From positions 4,107,807 to 4,171,806 of the forward strand of contig NC_079904.1 in NCBI RefSeq assembly GCF_024868665.1: 64,000 nt of DNA, written 5' to 3'. Under the pieces are notes generated by a model, which saw only the letters and a list, made by a program, of their open reading frames with translations, was not told the origin of the DNA and did no database searches. The translations under genes and the position numbers were made by a program. Source of the stretch: Triplophysa rosa. Taxonomy: Eukaryota > Chordata > Actinopteri > Cypriniformes > Nemacheilidae. Positions within the stretch are counted from its first letter, which is position 1, and every line of letters starts with the position of its first letter. Positions 37,181-50,191 of this stretch are shown here, in pieces.

Positions 37181-40030
37181 ATAATCTTTTTTTATTTTAG
37201 GCAGAATCAGTGTACGTAAAGGTGAATCTAGCATTATTGAAACAGAAAATAGTGCCACTAAAACACCAGCGCTGTATTTTCCTTCTTTAATCAACCCATC
37301 GACTGGATATGATTGAAAAAGGTTATGTTTAATCGATGGGGTGAGGCCGAAACTTCTTTCTATCACATTATCATCACAGGGTTTCATTTGTACGGCCATG
37401 AAACATTTATCAAATTGTCCTGCTTTGTTTCAGAGGCATGACAAACGATACGGCTCCAGTATCTCCCATACGTTTCTCCTGTGAAAACGTGACAATAAAA
37501 GCAATAAGGGCTGTGAGACTGAGAATATATAATGTGTGAAAGCTTGCAGGGCTCCCACTGAGGCAAGTCATGAGTTGCACCGCATACACAAAATATGAGC
37601 TCACAGACGTCACTAAAGGAAAAAACATGTGGCATGTTATTGCGTGTTTAGATAGAATGTACGCTCAAAATCAAAGTGCATTGTGGGTAGCTGAATTCAG
37701 AGAAAACATCCTCAATTAAAGCTGAAGTTGTTTGATAAACACGTATATGCAAGGGAGGCATAAACGCACTTAGAATCCCACTTTAATTTGCTTTCACTGC
37801 AGGTGTCTATTAGAGGGAATCTGCGTCCAAACAAAATCTCAATTAATGAGACCTTCGTGTATAATTTTCAGCCTGCATGAAGTCCTCTGCTGCGCACGGT
37901 GAAGAAAAACAACGTGTTGGCTCTCAGAGCATCTGTATTTTGATACGAGTGTGGCAGGGTTCTCTGCGTGCTTGTTTAATTGATTGTCTTGTTTGGATTT
38001 TTGGATGGCTGGAAGTCTTGAAGGCAATGAACTGTCTGTGTGCTGGGAGGAAACTGCCAACATGCTCAACTTTTTGTGGCAGGGTGGAATGACCCGATCG
38101 CAAGCGGATAGCAGTAAAACCAGACGATGAAAGGTGCTTTGAGATCCAATTACTCCAACCAAGTTTGCAGTCGGAGATGCATGTGACCACTTGAAACCTC
38201 ACGTTTATGGCAAGGAAAAAATGATATGAATGAGCAGTAGGGCCTGCAAATCTTTGAAAAATATGCAGATAGGAAAATTTTCAGCTTTAAAAACGAAACA
38301 AACTACGATTGGCTGCTTTACTGTCAGTTAGATGAACTTGCTGTCAAAGTGGGCGGTTCTCGGCCAGAATCAGCTGCACCGTGAGAAGCACCAGATCCCA
38401 CAGGCTACACTGATGCACTTCAAAGAACACACTAATGTAATGCCACGTGACACGTCGAGGGGAGAGAAACGGACAAAGTTGGATTAGTAGTGACATGCCC
38501 CAAACAGGCTTTTATTTCAAACAGAAATATGAATTAAAAGGGTGATGCACAAAAGAAAAGCGCCCAGGGCTGTTTAAATCTATGAAGGTGCGGAGAACAT
38601 GAACCGTGCCGTGTCGTCATAACTCAGTGAGATGAGTTTCTGTAAGTGCAGGAAAGTGCTATCTATTCGGGTCAGTGTAAGTGGCTACCATCACTGTTCA
38701 TAGGCACTTGGGTCTGAGGCCAGGTTTTATCTGAACCATTCAGACGAGCTGTAGTTGTCATGTGACTAACTACATTAAAGGCAAAAGGTAAAATATTGAT
38801 CAATTTATGTTGGACACAGACAAAAATATAAAAACAATAAATGCAATACTAAAATTAATAGTCTAATGAAATACTTACAATTTATGTTTCTTGCAAAAAA
38901 CATTCTTTGGTCACTTGATATTTAAGCCTTGTATGGTGGTCATGTTTTTGCTATAGTTTGCGAGCTCTGTGGACCCACATAAAATGTATGTGAAAATGTA
39001 TATAAATAATAGAATATTATAAACGATTATTATTTTATAAATTAATATCAAATAGAAGTATGTATTTTTATTTATTTGTATTTTCATTATTTATTGATAT
39101 GTATTTATTTAAAATAACTTTACAACAGGCCAACAAATTACAACAATCACATATCAGTGAGAATATGATACTTTTAACATACATTTTTCTTCCTCACCAA
39201 AACGAACGAGCACAGATGTCCTTTTACGTGTGTTATCATTTTGCATATTGCTGTAATTACAAAAAACAAAAGTACAAACCAGCTCTGGCCCTCAGTTAGC
39301 TTATTTCACTAGAGTGAACTCCAAACAAAATGTCCTAAATGTTTGGTCAATCATTTTGAAGACTTGGATACAGCAAGGTATTCTGGGAAATGAAGTGCTA
39401 TCCTATCATTTTCCACAATTTTAAAGTTATTACAATTTTAATGATCTGTTTTATAGAGTATGTTTTTAATGTTAATTTGTGGTAAAAAAAATAGGCCTAT
39501 TTACTATAATAAAGTATTGTGTACATAAAGTCCATACAATAATATCTGTATGAAATTCATGTTGTAATCATATGTAATATTTACTGTAAAGCTTCATTGT
39601 TAAAGACACCTTAATTATGCATCATGAATTTATTTTAATTTTATGGAATTCCAATTCTACTTAATTCCAATTCAAATTCAAGAATTGAATTGGAATTTAG
39701 GGGTCATTCTCAATTCAATTCTGAATTTTGTACAACTCTGCTTTACAAATATTATTAAGTAAAAACATTTTTTATTTTCTTTCTTTATTTTTATTTTAAT
39801 GATTTATTTTAATTTACTAATCATCATTTATTTCTTTAAAAGAACTTTACAATATTATTTAATATGATTTAATATTATTTCAAAAGTATTTTAATTTATT
39901 CATATTTAATTAATGTATTTGTACTTATGTGTATTTTAATAATTAATTTGAATTTATTGAGATCTATTTCTTTAAAGATCGGGTAACACACAGAGTTTCT
40001 GCCAATCTCATATCAATCTTGTGTACCTAT
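37181..40030. other. Low-copy stretch with possible conserved non-coding block
   Basis: No exon is seen. The segment 37690-38200 is compositionally balanced and is a candidate conserved non-coding element. The segment 38980-40000 is strongly AT-rich, with AATTCAATTC runs near 39650-39730. Confidence 0.35.
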
Positions 40031-41775
40031 ACAGTAGTATTCGCATACGTCGAATCTTCGAAGAGTATTTAGTTTGATCAAATTTATAAAAGAGAGTTAC
40101 GATTACGAGAGCTGTACGATTATTTCCAGAAAAAGACGAGCTGCTGGAGGCAGGCAGGGGGGACGGAATTACAGCACGAGCACACAATACATCATCACAT
40201 TATCCCTTCCTGTTTTGTACATTATGCATGTACACGCCGATTGCCAACAAATCACAAACATATGACTTAATTTGACTTTCCGCGTGCAGTTCATGTCCGG
40301 CATATTTTAGCACTGGGACTGCACCATCTATCAGTTTCAAACGGTCTCCAAATCCAGAGGTGGGTAGTAACGCGCTACATTTACTTCGTTACATTTACTT
40401 GAGTAACATTTTGGAAAATATGTACTTTTTAAGTAAAATTAAAAGTGTGTACTTTTACTCTTACTTGAGTAAATTTCTAATAGAAAATCTGTACTTTTAC
40501 TTCGTTACATAACTTACATTGCGTGACGTTCCTTCGTTCCTTCATTTTAAAATATGCTTTTTAAAACGCGTTGTTTATTTCAAGGTTGTCGTCTCTTTTT
40601 ACGGGCATTCCCGAGTGATCGATTCTTTTGAGTCGATTCTTTTGAAAGCATTAATTGAACAATGGGCAAAACCATTTGAATAGGCTAATGAATCAGTTCA
40701 AATGATTTGTTCAGTTCGCAGCACGATCTGAATCATCTGAAGCAGGATTACTCACTCCTCGTAGCGCGAAACTTAAGAACACGCAGAACACAAAGAGCGT
40801 TGGATGAAGTGGATATTAATCTATATCTATACAATCAAAACTGCAAATGTGTCATATTGTTTGCCAGCAATGATAAATGCCCGCCATATGCGCGCTCCCG
40901 CGCGACCTGTTCGTCAGACAGATTTCCTGCAGAAATATACATTTGACGAACAGAAGGAAGAAAACTTGTTGATGGGCGTGTGGTTCACTGTTTACTGTTT
41001 GTTTACAAGTAAGAGCGTTTCACAACACACACGTGACACAACACAAGAAAACATGAGCTTTGTTAAAAAATGTGTATTTCATTTAAGAGAGCACTGCAGA
41101 TGTTCTAGATCATCTTAGGAAATGCTCTGAGTTTAGTTCATGCTTTAGTTTGACATGGTCTATTATTCTAAATAAGTTGTGTAAACTACATTGACATCAG
41201 GACTAGATGAAATTTACAGAAATGCTTGTCTCTTCTGTGTTTGTCTATTATTTAGTCTCTCTATATATTGCAAAGATATCTGCTTATGATAATTAAAAAT
41301 ATTGATTAAAATGTAATATTAAAATATTGGCGTTAATATTAATTTAATGTAGAAGGCCTATATAATCAGATACAAAGTAACTAAGTAACTAGCTACTTGA
41401 GTAGTTTTTTCATTGCATACTTTTTTACTTTTACTCAAGTAATTTTTAAAATAGTGACTTTTACTTTTACTTGAGTAACAATTTCTCTAGTTACTTGTAC
41501 TTTTACTTGAGTAAAGATTTTGGCTACTCTACCCACCTCTGTCCAAATCCAGCGTTATAGCCACCGTTTATATAACATCCATCACTGAAACGCCACGAAC
41601 AAACAAACACACAACTTCTCTCACTATAGCAAGAGTAACGAGCTGCAGCTGCAGGCCCACAGCGCAGCCAATCTTGATAACCGGGTCTTCATAGCTCGTT
41701 GGTTGGCTCAAGGGTTCGCCTTGCCATGTGGGGATGCTTTTCCGGGAGAATTGCCCATTAAAAGATGTAGGATCC
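40031..41775. mobile_element. Possible older repeat split by a hAT insertion
   Basis: The text 40080-40364 reads directly on into 41550-41775 once the hAT element and one copy of its duplicated target are removed. From memory, sequence of this kind (TTCATGTCCGGCATATTTT, ACTGGGACTGCACCATCT) recurs in cyprinid genomes. I cannot define its ends or superfamily. Confidence 0.3.
40365..41541. mobile_element. hAT non-autonomous element, 1177 bp, perfect 8-bp TSD
   Basis: The tips CAGAGGTGGGTAGTAACG and CTACTCTACCCACCTCTG share a 13-bp inverted CAGAGGTGGGTAG. TCCAAATC is duplicated exactly at 40357-40364 and 41542-41549. Subterminal zones carry many copies of ACTTTTACTTGAGTAA, probable transposase-binding repeats. 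About 600 bp of unrelated interior has mixed composition and no hAT transposase or BED zinc-finger signature; its 79- and 104-codon frames overlap and look spurious. Confidence 0.9.
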
Positions 41776-43140
41776 CTGTTACGTTTGAATTTTATTACTT
41801 ATTTTTATTGTCTTATTTAAAAGACATTTACAAATTTACTTTATTTCAATTATTTCAATCTAGCAACACAGACAGCATATATGGGTAATATTTGCCATTT
41901 ACCCCTGCCATTTATCACATTTATGAAAAGCGTACTCGTTTTTTGTCCAAAAAAAAAAAGAAAAACATGATACAAAATACATTTTAAATAAATATACATG
42001 CCTATTGTTGAAAAAAATATGAATTGTGTCCTTTTTAGTAAACATTCAAAATAGGTCCCACAGACCCAAACCCCACACGAGTGTTAAAACATTTAATGAA
42101 CAGCTTCATCCAGGTACAACTGACCTCGGGTGAACCTATCACACACAGGTAACAATGTTTCTTACATGGTTGCATCCTATGACCGATGAACACTGGAAAC
42201 AGGAGAAACTTTCATTACACTACATGACCTTTATGGTATTATATACTGTACACCATGTCCAGGCCCTAAAGGTCACCATTTCATTCTCGATCTCAGCCTG
42301 TCAGATCATGACAATAAATCTTGTAACCGAATCTGGGAAAGACACATCGTCTTGTCCTAAATCCAATGGGAATTGAAGCACATTGTCGGCATTCTGTGTA
42401 ATATGGGCATTTCTTAAACTTCGGGCACTTTTATGACCTTCATAAAACAAACAAAACAAATAATAAATAGTTATAAAAAAATATGATTATCTAAACCAAA
42501 AGGAAATAAACAATCTTCACGTTCATTTATTATTAAGATGTGCAATGGGGTGGAAATGTCAACACAAATAAAGTCAGAGAAGCAATGTGCATTTTAAAAG
42601 AGTTTATCTTCTAAACGTGCCCACAGTTGAGAAAATATCTGTGCACATATTCATGTATTCAGTTCAGACTTCATGTAAATCAATTAACAGAAGACAGAAG
42701 CCTGCTGTCACACTGGTGGATGACGTGTTCATGCAAAGATGCCCATGGCCTGTAGAAGCGCTTCTCAAATGAGTTCCATTAAAACATTTAAATGGGTTTT
42801 CAGCAGGCTCCGAGGGTGCCCAATGAAGCCTGTTCCCCGATTTTACATTAAACAGGTGGATTGCAAGAGCTACGAAAACAAAAGAGGTAAACAACGAGCT
42901 GTTTAGACCCATTACCCATTACGAACACGGGTGACAGCTGCCACGAGGGAGAATGCGGAGAAACGCGTCTCCCTGCAGGATGTGCTTTATCTCAAACTCT
43001 CCTGTGGTCTCTCACACATTCATACACAAACCCAGCGGTTCAGGCAGACACCTGCTGGGAGTTTTCGAGCTGACTGGTTTCAGGGGCTGTCGAAGCATAC
43101 ATCTTCTGGGTAACCGGGCAGCTGTGCTCTACTACTGAAC
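41776..43140. other. Low-copy stretch, no gene seen
   Basis: No exon is recognised. The segment 42680-43130 is balanced in composition, with overlapping short frames on both strands but no domain, and could be non-coding conserved DNA. Confidence 0.4.
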
Positions 43141-44165
43141 TGTTATCATTTGAGATTGTGTACTTTCCTGACCTAAAAAACATGAACTAGTACTGAAATA
43201 GTAAACTATCTGTATAGCTATAAGTTTACTTGTAGTTGCTATACAAATGAAAAATGTAGATTGTAAAATAGTTGTGTTACTACTTGTATACGTGTAAAAT
43301 GTGGGCCAATTTAGTTCCCAAGTACACTTGAATAAGTGTTCTTAAAGTCCCATCGAAATTTAAAATGACAGTTCCTATTTTTCATGAAATATTGCAAAGT
43401 TTATTGTATATAGCTTACCAATGTGGGTAATTTTCTTTTTAGAATTCATGTGCCCTCATAATCCTCAGTTAAAATCTGAAAATGCACTTCTAGCGACTAT
43501 CCATCTCAAATGACGTAAATTAGACAGCTTGGGCAGAGCATCCGTTAACCCTCCCCTTTAACTGTCAGTCTGCTCCCAGATCCATTTCAAAATGCAATGG
43601 CTGTTTTTATGCATCCAATCAAATCGCAGTGAAAAAACAAGCCACGCCCAGTATTTTTCCTCATTCTAAATTACGTTACACTTGGAAATGTGTCAGAATA
43701 CGGAAGTAAAAACAATCACAACATTCGGTTCATGGGGACTTTAAAGTGCTCTTTTTTCATACATTTAGTTTGTACTTACTAATATACTAAATTACTGTAC
43801 TGTACTGTACTGTACTATACTAAAATATAGTCTGTAGTACTTCTATTCATGGTGTCTCAAAATGGCACAGTTGAATACACTTCTTAAGTTTAACTTAAAA
43901 AGTACTAAACACATTTTTTTGTATGTACAATTTTAGTGCATGAAAATAAAGCACTATAAATACATTTAAGTTTGTTTTAGTTCACATTTTTCACCTGGAG
44001 GTATTGAAACAGTACAGAAACAAATAGACTTCTAGTACATTGATATTAGTATACAATAGTATAATAGTATAAAGTACAGTATAACAATATACTTTATCTT
44101 AGTAGGCTATCTTAATAAAATAAACTTGAAGTATACTCATTTTTATAAGGACATACAGTACGCAA
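43141..44165. repeat. AGTATACT-family repeat interrupted by a MITE
   Basis: The two flanks (43141-43341 and 43746-44165) are alike in style (AGTACTGAAATAGTAAAC, GAAGTATACTCA) and resemble 36471-37180. A short (TACTG)n run sits at 43796-43818. The AAAGTCCC MITE at 43342-43745 lies between them. The boundaries are approximate. Confidence 0.4.
43342..43745. mobile_element. AAAGTCCC-ended MITE, copy 2 (inverted relative to copy 1)
   Basis: The ends TTAAAGTCCCATCGAAATTT and TTCATGGGGACTTTAA are inverted. The interior AAGCCACGCCCAGTATTTTT and ACGGAAGTAAAAACAATC is the reverse complement of the matching part of 17139-17513. Confidence 0.75.
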
Positions 44166-44246
44166 CATGAAGTTCTTAAAAGGGGAGCATGCACAGATGA
44201 ATCATGTCCAACTTAGTAAAACTGTTGATCAAGTTTTGACATCTAA

Positions 44247-44448
44247 TGGCTGAAATACAGTACAAGACTTTTAAAATCTGAACAGATTTTTTTAAACTAG
44301 ACATCATACACTTGCAGACTTTTTTAAAGTTTCAGATAGAAACACACTAACTGATCAAATCTGCAGACTGGCACAGACTTTCTGCAACAAGTCCAGACTG
44401 AAAATCTGGGCAAAATCTGAGCAAAAGTCTTGTAGTGTATTTTAGCCT
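44247..44448. mobile_element. Short TIR MITE, Harbinger-like
   Basis: The left end GGCTGAAATACAGTACAAGA and the complement of the right end (GGCTAAAATACACTACAAGA) match over about 27 bp with few differences. TAA flanks both sides (44244-44246 and 44449-44451), as expected for the 3-bp TWA target of PIF/Harbinger elements. The interior repeats AATCTG and CAGACT. It is about 200 bp and non-coding. Confidence 0.6.
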
Positions 44449-44451
44449 TAA

Positions 44452-47400
44452 AGCAACTAAAGCATATAGAGTAGGCCAATAGTGATTTCTCTCACTACCT
44501 AATTCCTAATAACATTGATCCCTCACAATAATTCCTTCTATTCAGCAGGAGCTGTGAATGCCACATGTCACGGATTCAATACCAATTAGTAAAACAAACC
44601 AACAAGTGGATCATTAGGTTTAGATTGCTGACCTGACAGCGCGGACGCATCTATATTCACGCGTGAACAGAATCGCCGTGCACGACCTAGTTTTAATTAA
44701 TGCATCATCTGCCACTTTGAGATTGAAGGATTACAGTGTCAGACTCAACACCTCTCAGCGCTCAGTCAATTCAGCTCAGGCCTTTTGCCAAATGCCTTGG
44801 GCTTCCGAATGTCTAATTTTAGACAGACTGACATTGGACGGGCTTATCTTTATACATATTCATCGTTCATGATTGCATAATGAGTGTAATTAATAATTAC
44901 GATTAGCATAATCGTTGGAGCGGTCTACGCAATAAATAATCATGAGACGATTTCTGGCCCACTGTTATTTAAAGAAAATAAATGTCATCAGTTAAATAAA
45001 AAAATTAATAGAGAGTTAATTGAATAAAACACTTCAGCAAATAAGTGCTGTTCATATTTATAGTAAAAAATATAACTGACTTGAAGGGAATTGCAGTGGA
45101 TTTGTGGCTAATTGTCTGCAATAGAAATGAGAGAAATGCAAAATCTATAATAATCAATAACGAAGATAAAACTAAAGGTTATTAAACAATAATGAAATAT
45201 TTATATCATTAAACAATAATGAAAATATGTATATAGTGTGCATAATAACTGGTCGACGATTTTGGGATGAGTGGATCAATATAAAAATGTAACATTAAAT
45301 TAAAAGTTAATGTTCTTTTGCAATGACAACACTTATGTAATATACTAAGTGAGTTTCTACATCTCTTTCAAACCACAGCATATGTAATGATTTTTTAAAA
45401 GTGAGATTCCAGAGAATAAAAAGATTCACTGGGTCGGATTTGGAAGCGTTAGACAGCAATATGATAATATACTTATCTATCTCGACTCTGCAACGTCTCC
45501 CTTAGATCATAAATCTCTGAATCACAATCTATTTTGACATACACTGTACAGCAGGAAAGGCAAACTGTTTGTTGAGCACTGTGTAATTCAATTTCTGAGT
45601 CAAACGTACCAAAGGTTTCACTGTGTCTGACAAGATAATATTTTCAGTTTTTGTATTTGTACATCGTGATGAACTGGAGCTCAACAAGGAGAAACGCATA
45701 ACATTGTTATTTTTATTCCAGTTTTTTGTAGTGCAATATAAATGTAGAGCTAGAGAAAAGCAATCTTATATCCCCAATACTGGCATATCAGATACCCATG
45801 TGGTTGACATGGTTGTTGGCATCAGTCTTGTTATGATGAATGTTGGCATTTCCAAGCTGGCATCTGGTTCTTCTCACAAGACCTCACAGAGAACCATCAC
45901 AGAGATTGACATGTGTCAAGACAGCAGGCCAAATCTCACATCCTCCAGGACAGCATCATGAGAAGAGAGAAGAAATAATAATAACAAATTCAGGGACTGA
46001 ACAACAAAAACAGCACAACTGGACAACAGCAACTCTGAGACAGCCAGAGCTGAAAGCCAATAGTCCTGCCATCTGTTCTGGTGTATGGTCACTTTAATCC
46101 CATGTCAAGCTATGACAGTCTATGCAGTATGAAAGACATTAAAGCAGTTTGGTCCCATAGACCAGAACTCATTCCAGAGTTCATACGCTCAAAATGTTCG
46201 AGATGTGTGTTGATTTTCAGCCTGCTTCAGTTCAAACTCCCTCCTGCCACACTTAAACAGATTTAGAAGCAGATTTATGTCAGAATTCGTTTAGCTTGAT
46301 TTTACTTGTCAATCAAACCTGCTGTCATACTGTCATACTGAGGAGTTAACTGTCACATCAGATGAGACACTTCATTTAATAATTTGATTGAGTCGGACTT
46401 GGTTGATCGCTTTCAACATTTAAGCTGAGATTGTTTACACTTACACTAGATTTATTGTGCTTGCATGTAAAGCTGCAAATCGTAACTTTTTAGGTTAAAA
46501 ATTAAAAGAAATTTATTGAGCACAAACATAATAAAAATCTGTTCTCAAAACTGTCTTCTTAACCTGATTCACAAAGGTAAGCTTAAAATAATGATTTACA
46601 ATTTAACTTCAACCCATGTAAAGGTAAGCAAAGAATTTTGCAATTTTATGTTTCAAACACAGATGGCGATAGAGAGGCGAAAGGTACAAATATCTAAAAA
46701 TTCTTTAAATCAAGATACATTTACTTGACAGGAAAAGTTATTACAATATAGAAGATATTTTGTCTTGTTTTATGAGAATTAATTACTTAACTAATACAAG
46801 AATCAAGTAAGTTTATGTTTAAAACAAGCAAAACAATATGGCAATAGGGTAAGAAAAAATAAACATAATTTTACCTTTTTCTTAGATATCCAATTCAAGT
46901 TTATTTTTTCTTTGCTAGTTTTAAACAAACCTTATTCTTATATTTCTTTCATAAAAAAGACTAAATATCTTAGGACACTTTTATTGTCAAGTAAATGCTG
47001 ATATAAGAATTTTTAGATAGAAAACAAAAATGCGCAGTAAGAAATTAATTGTTTGCATTTCAGTATGTATCTCATCTATAGACCACTTTTCAAGATGTAA
47101 ACACTGGTCCAGAAGCAACTCCGGTTCAGGAAAAAACATTATTTTAAAATATTACATAAATAATTAAATCTAAAAGATATTAGGTTAACATTTGAAATTG
47201 GTTATAAATATTACGTTTGTTGCATTTTGTTCAAAAATTTGTGTAACTGAAACAGGAAGTTCTTCTAGACTAGCGCTCAACGAGCGTTGTTAACATCATC
47301 CGAAGAGGTCTAAAAATGGCAGGCCATGGTTTCTAGAATGGGCCTATGGTGCCTAGGTAGGCAGCACATTAGAGTTTAGAACACAGCCATGGAGTCCTCT

Positions 47401-47936
47401 GTCAGAACTTTTTCTCATTTACTGTGTATTCTACTAATTAGCATTCACCTAATTTGTAGCATTTTCCAACAACACATTTTGGCAAGAAAAAGGTGGACTA
47501 ACCTCCCCCTGATTTCCCAGATGGAACAGTAGAGAACTCACACACGGATCACAGCCTTGTATCAACAACATTCTCTTAAAGGATCAGATAAACACTCTAA
47601 ACGTCAAGATGACTGTGATACAATCTCTCATCAAGGGCCTGCAATCAGATGTGCCTCTAATGAATCCCGTGTCGAGTCCAGATAGATCTGTGAAATGGAT
47701 TGTCTCTATTGTGCTCCACACTCACAAACAGCGATGTTAGAAAACCAATTAATGGCTGTATTGGTTGCTCTGCTCATTCGTGCATGAGCTCCAATGGACT
47801 GAGAATGAAAACAGAACTCAAGTTTTCAGTTTCGGCCGACATAAAATATTAAACCAAGCCTTGTGAAGTTAAAATAATCTAGGATGACATGCCCCGAATC
47901 TTGCGTCAGAAAATATGTGCTTTGTGGATTTTTGAG
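44452..47936. other. Low-copy stretch with repeat scraps and a possible conserved block
   Basis: No exon is recognised. The segment 44640-44990 contains many TAAT-core homeodomain-like sites (GTAATTAATAATTACG) in low-copy text. The segment 46850-47050 shares GACTAAATATCTTAGGACAC-type text with 725-840 inside the first hAT MITE, so it is repeat-derived. The segment 47600-47830 is balanced, low-copy text. Confidence 0.35.
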
Positions 47937-48030
47937 CCCAGTCTCATGAATTGCGTATAAATAAAGGCGCGTTGCATTATCGTGAAATACGTATGCCAAA
48001 GTTCGATTTTGCATGCATAAATACGCCTAT

Positions 48031-48352
48031 TTTATATCTACATTTTATTTCTACATGTATATAACACTACCTCTACTTACTACATTATCCATTTGCACAA
48101 GTGTATACGTACAATCTGTTAATATGTATATTCTACTATATACTACCCTGTACAATGTCTCTTATATGTTATTATCCCCCATTTTCTGTAAAATAGTCTT
48201 TATTTTATATATGCATATTTTAGAATCTTTTAGACTTTAAATCTTATTATATTTGTATTGTCATTGTGTTGAATGTCTGTACTAGAAGCTTCCAACACCA
48301 AAGAAAATTCCTTATATAGAAGCAATAAGAGCAATAAAGCTCTTCTGATTCT
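48031..48352 (+). mobile_element. LINE 3' tail inserted in the long-TIR element
   Basis: It ends AGCAATAAAGCTCTTCTGAT followed by TCTGAT-type repeats, the hallmark of an L2/CR1-like LINE 3' end in fish. Near-duplicates of about 25 bp flank it (48006-48030, and about 48354-48380, both with TTTTGC, TGCAT and TACGCC). They may be a target duplication or subterminal repeats of the host element. Confidence 0.5.
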
Positions 48353-48409
48353 GATTTTTGCGTGCATATGATACGCCAATTTAGCGTGCGTGCATATTAA
48401 CCGGCAATT

Positions 48410-48516
48410 TGTCTTATTAACCTGTCTCCTAACCCAAACCCTAAACCTAATGTTAGCGTGCGTGCATATTATAACCTCTACCCTAACCCAAACCCTAAAC
48501 CTAACAGTATTATTTT
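48410..48516. repeat. Tandem pair with telomere-like AACCCTAAAC text
   Basis: Two units, about 55 bp apart, each contain CTAACCCAAACCCTAAACCT. The first is also followed by GTTAGCGTGCGTGCATATTA, a string found earlier in the element. It is part of the transposon interior, not a telomere. Confidence 0.5.
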
Positions 48517-48648
48517 AATTATTTCAGTGTTTCCTCTTCATTTCAAAATGGCTGCTCTCCAGTGAGGTGCACGCAAAATCGAACTTTGGCGTACGTATTT
48601 CACGATAATGCAACAGCGTGTTATTTATATGCAATTCATGAGACCGGG

Positions 48649-50185
48649 TTGGACTTTGATGTAATTGGCTTTATACCTAGTGGTGACAACGTGCACGATA
48701 GCTGACGTCTAGACTTGTGTTGCTGGATTATCTTGCATTAATGTCTTTGACAGAGTCTGAAAGTTTATGTCTCACCCAAAAGTATAGAGTTTCTTTACGT
48801 TGGTCTTCTTACTGGGTAGCTTGGTACTAAAAAGCTGTTTTGGAAGAAAATGTACTGTATAGAAAATGTAATACAGAAAAAAAACGTAATTTAAATGCTG
48901 TATGAGCTTGTGTATCTACTGTACATAACTTACAGTTCTTTTAGTGTTTACCAGAATGTTTACGGAAGCAGTTTTCAAAGCCCAAGATTATTATTTAAAA
49001 AAAATTATCTTATTTTTATCTTACTATTATTGCCTACCAATGTCATAAACGAACACTTTTGTTTCAAAGTTGGGATCTTTCATAGCAAGAAATAGGAATA
49101 TATTGAAACCGTTTTGCATAATGAATTCTTTATTGAATTCTAGATAAGATAAAGCATTATTGTACCCCGAGGGGGAATTTGTTGCAACTATAATATAAAA
49201 ATGTTTCGTCAACTACAGACAAATTTGTATCCCTGGGGCTTATTTTTTATTAAAACTAACATCATTTTAAAAAAGGTACAAAAGAGTAAATACAGTAAAT
49301 GTTATAAAATTAGTGCTAATGATGAAATTGATGATTTGTGGACATAGACTAAGTGTGATTTGGACGTAACCACAGACTTTGTTCATCTAGGAAAAAATAG
49401 TTAGTTTCTTCCATTGTAAAGATCCATTTTTTATCTACAGATTAATATATATGAGTGTGAAAAGGGTGTTGGTTTTCTGTAGTGCATATAAAGAAACACA
49501 CAAACAATTTTACAAATTGTGATTTATACAGTACAGCTAAAATTGTTCAGGTTTACATAAAGTAGCTGACCTTTCATGTTGCATGTAGTTTTATCTCAGC
49601 ATTTTCACCCGGTGCCAAAAAACAGAGGCATTCTCGAGTCCATTCTATTGCTTTATACATATTCCAAAGCCTCATCTCACTGTCCACACGAGTTGTTTCT
49701 CCCCAAATATAATCACTCACTTAAGAACCTGTCAGACGTAACAGCTCTGCACCTGTGACCTCCTGGAACGTTTTCCTCTAAATACCACGTTTGGGCACTT
49801 CTGAGAACTGTAAGAGCTCTGTTGCATAATGCAGCTCAGAGCAGCTCACGGCATTACAACAGAGATACAAAGCTGCACATTAACATCTGCAGAAATGGAG
49901 CCGTTTGGTTCGCTCCAAATGATAAAGGTTTGTGTGTAAAGAGGATGTTGCCGCAGCTTTGTGCGTGTGTGCTTAGAATGAGATGTAAGAGAGGCCATAT
50001 TAGGAGGAGGAGAAATATAAATATCTAACATTCAAATATACGGCGAATAACTTGAAGTAAAAATGCAGCTAGCCACACCATTCATAAAGTTTGTTTAAAA
50101 TCTGTACGAATATTGAAAGATATAATATGCGATTTTTATAGCAACTTCCGAATCAAAATGATTCACAATACAACAAATACTTGTT
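48649..50185. other. Low-copy stretch with a possible LINE tail
   Basis: No exon is seen. At 49135-49200 the minus strand reads AATAATGCTTTATCTTATCT after CAACAAATTCCCCCTCGGGG, which resembles a LINE 3' end on that strand, but too little remains to classify. Confidence 0.4.
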
Positions 50186-50191
50186 GCTTTC

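Larger units (their letters stand above)
47937..48648. mobile_element. Long-TIR DNA element split by a LINE tail
   Basis: The arms 47937-48016 and 48569-48648 are about 80 bp and largely complementary. They start CCCAGTCTCATGAATTGCG against the complement CCCGGTCTCATGAATTGC and share CGATTTTGC at their inner ends. The interior holds a LINE tail and two tandem blocks with AACCCAAACCCTAAACCTAA. No target duplication or coding frame was found, so the superfamily stays open. Confidence 0.7.

Noticed and set aside
45623..45961. 112-codon plus-strand frame with a Met- and Ser-rich C-terminal half
   Set aside because: No recognisable domain, no splice sites of note and no conserved start context.
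48425..48516. Telomere-like CCCTAA text
   Set aside because: There are only two short degenerate blocks within a transposon interior, not an array of the hexamer.
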